Source: an uncultured Ruminococcus sp. (GTDB lineage Bacteria; Bacillota; Clostridia; Oscillospirales; Ruminococcaceae). Taken from it: a stretch of 27,823 bases of DNA. Positions 22,955 through 27,823 of the stretch are shown one piece after another (positions within the stretch are counted from its first letter, which is position 1; each line of letters begins with the position of its first letter). A program made the translations under genes and the position numbers. Location: NCBI GenBank assembly GCA_902464115.1, contig CABQIF010000012.1:1-27823 (forward strand), read 5' to 3'. Below the pieces are notes generated by a model, which saw nothing but the letters and a program-made list of their open reading frames with translations, was not told the DNA's origin and made no database searches.

Positions 22955-24480
22955 CTTGTCTGCCCCTCTCTGCTTGCCAACGCATACCGGAAAGACGGCA
23001 CGGGTATCCGAGATTGGGTGAACCAAGTCGCTTCCCCATAGTTATACCACGCATATTGCACGCTCTGCGGACAATCCACTGCCTCCGCAGAAACTCGAAT
23101 CATATTAGAATGCAGCACCTCTGCCTTTGCCGGATAATAAACGCCATCTGCTCCGGCAATCTGGCAGGTTTCCGGCTGAGATGCATGAATCACCAGCCCA
23201 TCTGCTACATGGTCAAAGACCAGATACAACGCCGTCCCATCGGAATACATTTGCTGCACCGTTGGTGTCAATTCTTCGCCCGTTCCATAGACCATCTGCT
23301 CTGCCAGCAGGGCAAGCCGTGTGCCAGGTGTTTCCTTGTCCAGCGGATGAATGTTGTCGAATTCTCCGCAATCCGTCATAGAAATCATGCCGACCCGTTT
23401 CAGCATGGCTGCTGCAATCGCCTGCTGTTCCCGCTGCATCGCCCATTTCTTGTCGTCCTCGGTATCAATTGCAAGATACATCGGCAACTGAACGAACAGG
23501 AACGGCAATGACCAGTCATTCCAATCCATCCGCCATTGTTTCACCAATGCAATCATCATATCGCTGTATCCCTCATAACGGGAAACATCTTCTTCGCCCT
23601 GATAATACAGGAATCCTCGCAGCGTATACGGTGCAACTCGCTGCATCATTGTCCGATGCAGGTTGTTCGGGCAGAACGGCGACTGCCAGCCGGTCGGCTG
23701 CGGCCACGGGCATTCTCCGCAGCGTTCGTGCAGTTCTTTCCATGTCACGTTGGGATTTTCTGCCCGACAAGCGTCAATATTTGCCTGCCAATTCTGATAA
23801 TCAGCCTCATATCCCCGCATTTCTGCTGCATATTGTTCAGCGGTTTTTGTTCCGACTTCTGCCTTGTAAGCAGCCAGCTGTTTTTGCCCAGCTGCAACGC
23901 TCTGCATCATGGGTTCGCTCATCCAGCACGCAATGGAAGTACCGCCCCAATAACAATCGACAATGCCAATCACACAATCCATTTTCTGTGCAAGCCGCTT
24001 TGCAAAATAAAAGGCAACGGCGGACAAATCGCCCACGTTCTCCGCAGCGGCAATCTTCCATGCAGACTGTGCTTCTAATTGCTGATGGGTTTCATCCAAA
24101 ACCGCACGCTTTGGCACTTGATAGAATCGAATCTGTGTGCCCGTGTAAGCCTTGCTCACCGCAACGCCATCTGCACTATCTCGCAGAGCCAGTTCCATGT
24201 TGCTTTGTCCGCCGGCAAGCCAAACCTCCCCGACCGCAACTTGTTTCCGCTGTTCTTCGGTCGTGCCATCTGATACCGTCAACACATAATCTGTTCCGGC
24301 AGCCAGCGGCGGCAGCGTTGCACACCATGTTCCATCTGCTGCAACTACCGTCTTGCTGAAACTGGTATGCAGGGAAACCGTGACTACCGTCTTTGGAACA
24401 CCTGTCCCGAAAACTGTAATCGGACGATTTCGCTGCACAACCATGAAATCCTTGAAAATTGCTGCTAATTTCAAACTCAT
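22951..24480 (-). CDS. SGNH/sialate-O-acetylesterase-family carbohydrate esterase (probable acetyl-mannan esterase)
   Basis: 509 residues with no signal peptide, so probably cytoplasmic. An N-terminal beta domain (FKDFMVVQRNRP...) is followed by the SGNH block I GQSNM (nucleophile S93), a YYQGEED block (294-298) and the D375-x-x-H378 pair of DNIHP. The layout matches the 9-O-acetylesterase (SASA) family. Family members remove O-acetyl groups from various sugars. In an operon for mannooligosaccharides, an acetyl-mannan role is the likeliest reading, but this is inference from context. No sialic acid genes are seen. Start and stop both overlap the neighbouring genes by 4 bases (ATGA). Confidence 0.88.
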   Translation of the reverse strand: MSLKLAAIFKDFMVVQRNRPITVFGTGVPKTVVTVSLHTSFSKTVVAADGTWCATLPPLAAGTDYVLTVSDGTTEEQRKQVAVGEVWLAGGQSNMELALRDSADGVAVSKAYTGTQIRFYQVPKRAVLDETHQQLEAQSAWKIAAAENVGDLSAVAFYFAKRLAQKMDCVIGIVDCYWGGTSIACWMSEPMMQSVAAGQKQLAAYKAEVGTKTAEQYAAEMRGYEADYQNWQANIDACRAENPNVTWKELHERCGECPWPQPTGWQSPFCPNNLHRTMMQRVAPYTLRGFLYYQGEEDVSRYEGYSDMMIALVKQWRMDWNDWSLPFLFVQLPMYLAIDTEDDKKWAMQREQQAIAAAMLKRVGMISMTDCGEFDNIHPLDKETPGTRLALLAEQMVYGTGEELTPTVQQMYSDGTALYLVFDHVADGLVIHASQPETCQIAGADGVYYPAKAEVLHSNMIRVSAEAVDCPQSVQYAWYNYGEATWFTQSRIPVPSFRYALASREGQTR

Positions 24481-25658
24481 TTTCCCTGCTCCTTCTGCAA
24501 AAATGCAAGATTCCGGTCAATCAGTTCACACCGCTGCTTGACACAATCCACACTGCGAAGCGGATCGGTCGGGGTATGGAATGCATAATCCAGCAACTGG
24601 TCAATCGTAGAAGTGGCAACGTGCAACCGTGTGTCCGCAGACGCATAGTAAATATAAACCGTGCCGTCTTCCCGTACCACAGCCCCATTCGTGAATACCA
24701 CGTTGGAAACATCACCGACCCGTTCTGCTCCGAACGGTGCGATCAGATAACCGGACGGTTCTGCGATTACACGGGACGGGTCATCCAGAGCGGTCACAAA
24801 TACATAGATCACATACCGCAATCCGGCTGCGGTATTCCGGACACCGTGGGCAATGTGCAGCCAACCCTTTTCGGTTGCAATCGGAGTTGCACCGCTGCCA
24901 TTCTTCGCCTCCGTAATGGTGTGGTACTTCCGCATACTGGTCATCTTTTCCCTTTCAATGACAGGGTGCAGGATGTCGTCCACCAGTCCATAACCGATAC
25001 CGCCGCCCGAACCGGTATCAATAAAGCCATCCATCGGGCGAGTATAGAACGCATACTTTCCATCGACAAACTTCGGGAGCAGGCAGACATTCCGCTGCTG
25101 CGGACTCTGCTTGGTAATCAGATTTGGCAGCCGTTCCCATGTATTCAAGTCCTTTGTCCGGACAATGCCAGCCTGTGCGACAGCTGCGGACAAGTCTTTC
25201 GGGTCGTTGGCACTGGATTCTGAACAGAATACGCCGTAAATCCAGCCATCTTCGTGCTTGGTCAGTCGCATATCATAGACGTTGGTTTCATTCGGGTCGC
25301 AGTCCGGCAGCTGTACCGGCTTTTCCCGAAAAACAAACTGGTCGACACCCGTTGTGCTCTCTGCAACCGCAAAGAAACTCTTCCGGTCGCTGCCCTCCAC
25401 ACGGGCAACCAGACAAATCTTCCCATCCAGTTCAATTGCTCCAGCGTTGAACACCGCATTGATGCCCAGCCGTTCCATGAAATACGGGTTGGTTTCCGGA
25501 TTCAGGTCATACCGCCAGTACAGCGGCACGTGTTCTCTGGTCAGTACCGGATACTTCCAGCGGTCATAGATTCCATTATAGAAATCGGTCTTTTCATTCT
25601 TTCGGTTCAGCAGAGCTTCCTGCTTCCGCAGCTGCTGTTCATATCGTTCCTGCATCAT
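24477..25658 (-). CDS. 4-O-beta-D-mannosyl-D-glucose phosphorylase (GH130_1)
   Basis: 393 residues from the ATG at 25658. Three in-frame ATGs (25661, 25658, 25655) follow GGAGG; the middle one has about 8 bases of spacing. The frame is open to 25778, but that part overlaps the epimerase gene. The sequence has the GH130 five-bladed propeller layout: YWRYDLNPETNPYFMERLGINAVFNAGAI near residue 50, the presumed catalytic Asp in NVYDMRL (D129), and SGATPIATEKGWLHIAHGV in a later blade. It closely resembles R. albus RaMP1, which phosphorolyses mannosyl-glucose to alpha-mannose 1-phosphate and glucose. Its substrate would be made by the epimerase encoded just upstream. Confidence 0.93.
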   Translation of the reverse strand: MMQERYEQQLRKQEALLNRKNEKTDFYNGIYDRWKYPVLTREHVPLYWRYDLNPETNPYFMERLGINAVFNAGAIELDGKICLVARVEGSDRKSFFAVAESTTGVDQFVFREKPVQLPDCDPNETNVYDMRLTKHEDGWIYGVFCSESSANDPKDLSAAVAQAGIVRTKDLNTWERLPNLITKQSPQQRNVCLLPKFVDGKYAFYTRPMDGFIDTGSGGGIGYGLVDDILHPVIEREKMTSMRKYHTITEAKNGSGATPIATEKGWLHIAHGVRNTAAGLRYVIYVFVTALDDPSRVIAEPSGYLIAPFGAERVGDVSNVVFTNGAVVREDGTVYIYYASADTRLHVATSTIDQLLDYAFHTPTDPLRSVDCVKQRCELIDRNLAFLQKEQGK

Positions 25659-26827
25659 CATCCATTCCTCCGAATCAATTCTAAGCACATTCTGCCGTTG
25701 TGGTACGGGCACTTCCAACCGTTGACAATATCCAGATTCTGCATCGGCGTTCCATCCTTGTCCACTGCCCAAAACCATTCGCTCTTGTGGTCGGACACCA
25801 GAAAATATTGTTCAATGTAGGAAAAAATATCCTGTGCCGCCTGTAAATACTGACAGTCCCCATGTTTTTCATACATGTGGTAAAACCCTAACACCGATTC
25901 CGCCTGTACCCACCAGATGCGGGTTTCATCGTCCACGCCGTTTTCGCATTCATTCAGAACCGAATGGTTCCGGTAGGCAGTCTGATAAATGCCTTCTGCA
26001 AGGCGGTCATCAATGGCGAAAATGGTCTGATTCAACGCAGCATCGCCCAGCAAGCTGCATCCATCGTCAATCAGCCATGAGCTTTCAATATCATGCCCGT
26101 AACTGTGCAAATCAATCAGGCTGTTGTAGTCCAAATCAAAGAATACTTCCTGCCGGTTGCGTTCCGGATTGAATACTTTTTCTTGGTAAATCTGCAAGAT
26201 GGTACGCATTGCCTCGGCAACCCGTTCATCCTGCGTTGCCCGATAAAAGCCGCTGTATGCTTCAAAGACGTGCAGCAAGGTATTCATCGTGCGGCTTGCC
26301 ATAACGCCATTTTCCGACAGCTTTTCATTTGAGGCTGGTTTCCAGTTCCGGTCGAATGCTTCCAGATAGCCTGCTCCATCAAATGCCTTTTCCTGAATCA
26401 AATCAAACAACTGATATGCCAGCTGTTTCGCATTCGGATTCTTGGTCAGGCAATAGTAAGAAGATAACGCATACAGGGCGAACGCCTGATTATAGGTATG
26501 TTTCGTGGTGTCCATCGGTGTGCCGTCATAGCTGACCGACCAGTAAACACCGCCCTGCTCTCTGTCCATGCAGTGTTGGGTAAAGAACGAGTACACGTGT
26601 TCGGCATCGGCTGCCAAATCCATCCGGTTCAGCAGCAATGCTGCCTCGGAAAAGAACCACAGAATCCGGCTGTGCAGAATGCAGCCCTTTTCCGCCTTAT
26701 TGTCCGACTGCATAGAGAAGTCCACATGCCCGATATAGCCGCCGTATTCATCATCCCGCAGCCCCTGCCAGAACGGAATAATATTCTCTTCCAGCATCCG
26801 TCTGGCTTTCTCCAATAAAATATTCAT
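25658..26827 (-). CDS. Cellobiose 2-epimerase (mannobiose 2-epimerase activity)
   Basis: 389 residues, the same length as characterised R. albus cellobiose 2-epimerase. The (alpha/alpha)6 barrel landmarks are HSRILWFFSEA (about 52-62), HTYNQAFALYALS (about 110-122), the His of SYGHDIESSWL (H245), and WKCPYHNGRM (H376). The two histidines correspond to the acid/base pair of the N-acylglucosamine epimerase fold. It inverts C2 of the reducing sugar, turning beta-1,4-mannobiose into mannosyl-glucose for the downstream phosphorylase. AAAGGAG precedes the ATG. Its stop overlaps the ATGATGATG start of the next gene; the upstream GH130 gene ends 36 bases away. Confidence 0.95.
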   Translation of the reverse strand: MNILLEKARRMLEENIIPFWQGLRDDEYGGYIGHVDFSMQSDNKAEKGCILHSRILWFFSEAALLLNRMDLAADAEHVYSFFTQHCMDREQGGVYWSVSYDGTPMDTTKHTYNQAFALYALSSYYCLTKNPNAKQLAYQLFDLIQEKAFDGAGYLEAFDRNWKPASNEKLSENGVMASRTMNTLLHVFEAYSGFYRATQDERVAEAMRTILQIYQEKVFNPERNRQEVFFDLDYNSLIDLHSYGHDIESSWLIDDGCSLLGDAALNQTIFAIDDRLAEGIYQTAYRNHSVLNECENGVDDETRIWWVQAESVLGFYHMYEKHGDCQYLQAAQDIFSYIEQYFLVSDHKSEWFWAVDKDGTPMQNLDIVNGWKCPYHNGRMCLELIRRNG

Positions 26828-26863
26828 GACTGGAACGCTCCTTTTTTCGATTCTCTCGCTGTT

Positions 26864-27823
26864 TTATCTTCTGCCCAATTCCCGATCGTCTGCTTCTGCA
26901 GCATCGTGTTCCTTGATGTAGGAAATCACGGTTTCCGCTGTCGTAAAGGCAAGTCCCACATAGCTATCAGCACAGCCATAGTAAACCGCAATTCGTCCGG
27001 TTTCCGCATCACAAAGAGCGGCACACGGGAAGCAAACATTCGGTACAAATCCGCTCTCTTCATACGGCATTTCCGGCGTAAGCAGGAAATCGGAACAACG
27101 ATACAGCACCTTGGACGGTTCTTCCAAATCGAGCAATGCACCACCAATGCTGTATACAAAGCCGTTGCAGGTATTCGTCACGCCGTGGTAGAACAGCAGC
27201 CAGCCTTCGCTGGTTTCAATCGGCGCAGCACCGCCGCCGATTTTTACATTTTCCCACCATCTGCCGCTCTTGCCCATAACATGGCGATGATGTCCCCAGT
27301 ATTCCAGATCCTTGCTTTCGCTCAGGAAAATATCACCAAAAGGTGTGTGTCCGCTGTCGCTTGGACGAGACAGCATCAGAAACTTTCCGTCCACCTTGCG
27401 TGGGAACAAAACGGCATTCCGGTTAAACGGCAAGAATGGATTTTCGACCCGGACAAAAGTCTTGAAATCCGTCGTCTTTGCCATGCCAATGGCTGCACCA
27501 TAAGCATCCTGACACCAGATAATATAATAGGTATCTTCGACCTTGACTAAACGAGGGTCATATGCATATTTCGGCATGAACGGGTTGCCGGCTTCATCGA
27601 CAAATGCAATCTTTTCCGGCTCAAATTCCCAGTGAATGCCGTCCTTGCTGTGTCCGAGGTAGATGAATGGAATGCCGTTGGTCTGTTCGCCACGGAATAC
27701 GCCAATATAAGCTCCCTCATACGGCAGAACTGCACTATTAAAAATACGGGCAACTCCCGGAATCGGATTCCGGCGAATAATCGGGTTTTCCTGATACCGC
27801 CAGAGCGGTGCGGTGCAGTCGGT
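26864..27823 (-). CDS. beta-1,4-mannooligosaccharide phosphorylase (GH130_2), 5' end outside window
   Basis: The frame is open from the stop at 26864 to the window edge, giving 319 residues; the methionine at 27577 is internal, not the start. Upstream codons read as clear GH130 sequence (YQENPIIRRNPIPGVARIFN, then VLPYEGAYIGVFRGE), so probably only about ten residues are missing. The presumed catalytic Asp is in KYAYDPRLV, and GGGAAPIETSEGWLLFYHGV matches the GH130 phosphate-side blade. It resembles R. albus RaMP2, which removes mannose as mannose 1-phosphate from mannooligosaccharides. As the most upstream visible gene of the operon, it leaves promoter, transporter and regulator outside the window. 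Confidence 0.92.
   Translation of the reverse strand, partial: TDCTAPLWRYQENPIIRRNPIPGVARIFNSAVLPYEGAYIGVFRGEQTNGIPFIYLGHSKDGIHWEFEPEKIAFVDEAGNPFMPKYAYDPRLVKVEDTYYIIWCQDAYGAAIGMAKTTDFKTFVRVENPFLPFNRNAVLFPRKVDGKFLMLSRPSDSGHTPFGDIFLSESKDLEYWGHHRHVMGKSGRWWENVKIGGGAAPIETSEGWLLFYHGVTNTCNGFVYSIGGALLDLEEPSKVLYRCSDFLLTPEMPYEESGFVPNVCFPCAALCDAETGRIAVYYGCADSYVGLAFTTAETVISYIKEHDAAEADDRELGRR

Noticed and set aside
22951..24480. Sialic acid catabolism
   Set aside because: The esterase belongs to the sialate-O-acetylesterase family, but no neuraminate lyase, kinase or epimerase is present, and all neighbours are mannan genes.

Overview
The window looks like chromosomal DNA from a cellulosome-producing Ruminococcus-type gut or rumen clostridium (Oscillospiraceae). 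The evidence is a secreted family 9 glycoside hydrolase with a C-terminal type I dockerin, a beta-mannan phosphorolysis operon arranged like that of Ruminococcus albus, arylpyruvate oxidoreductase genes, carboxynorspermidine decarboxylase, and Gram-positive promoters and ribosome binding sites. The species cannot be fixed from sequence alone. No tRNA, rRNA, insertion sequence, CRISPR array or intact prophage was seen.

Layout. 1-1140: a zinc-ribbon membrane protein with an external C-type-lectin domain (+), convergent with the next gene. 1144-3672: dockerin GH9 (-). 3673-4038: the longest non-coding gap; it holds the GH9 promoter and, on the + strand, a likely independent small RNA gene ending in a very strong terminator. 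4039-7690: iorA-iorB-paaK operon (-) for interconverting arylpyruvates and arylacetates. 7863-9051: lipoprotein and HAD phosphatase (+), divergent from iorA. 9330-11162: an isolated phage-tail-spike-like beta-helix protein (+). 11233-12216: a Cache-type sensor with no output domain (-). 12390-14974: rpsO-pnp (-), with a long hairpin in the pnp leader. 15124-18652: pfkA, proC and two membrane proteins (-). 18838-21764: zinc-ribbon membrane protein, nspC and a PflX-like radical SAM protein (-). 21974-27823: a mannan operon (-) truncated by the window edge.

How the genes fit. The mannan operon reads GH130 mannooligosaccharide phosphorylase, cellobiose/mannobiose 2-epimerase, GH130 mannosylglucose phosphorylase, SGNH acetylesterase, mannose-6-phosphate isomerase. 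It would deacetylate and phosphorolyse beta-mannooligosaccharides to mannose 1-phosphate and glucose, and feed fructose 6-phosphate towards the phosphofructokinase encoded nearby. The three downstream junctions of this operon overlap by a few bases.

Most noteworthy are the candidate small RNA at about 3868-4018 with two C-rich hairpin loops, the orphan tail-spike protein with an inverted repeat next to its promoter, the output-less Cache sensor, the GH9 that lacks the usual PHHR motif, and the pnp leader hairpin.
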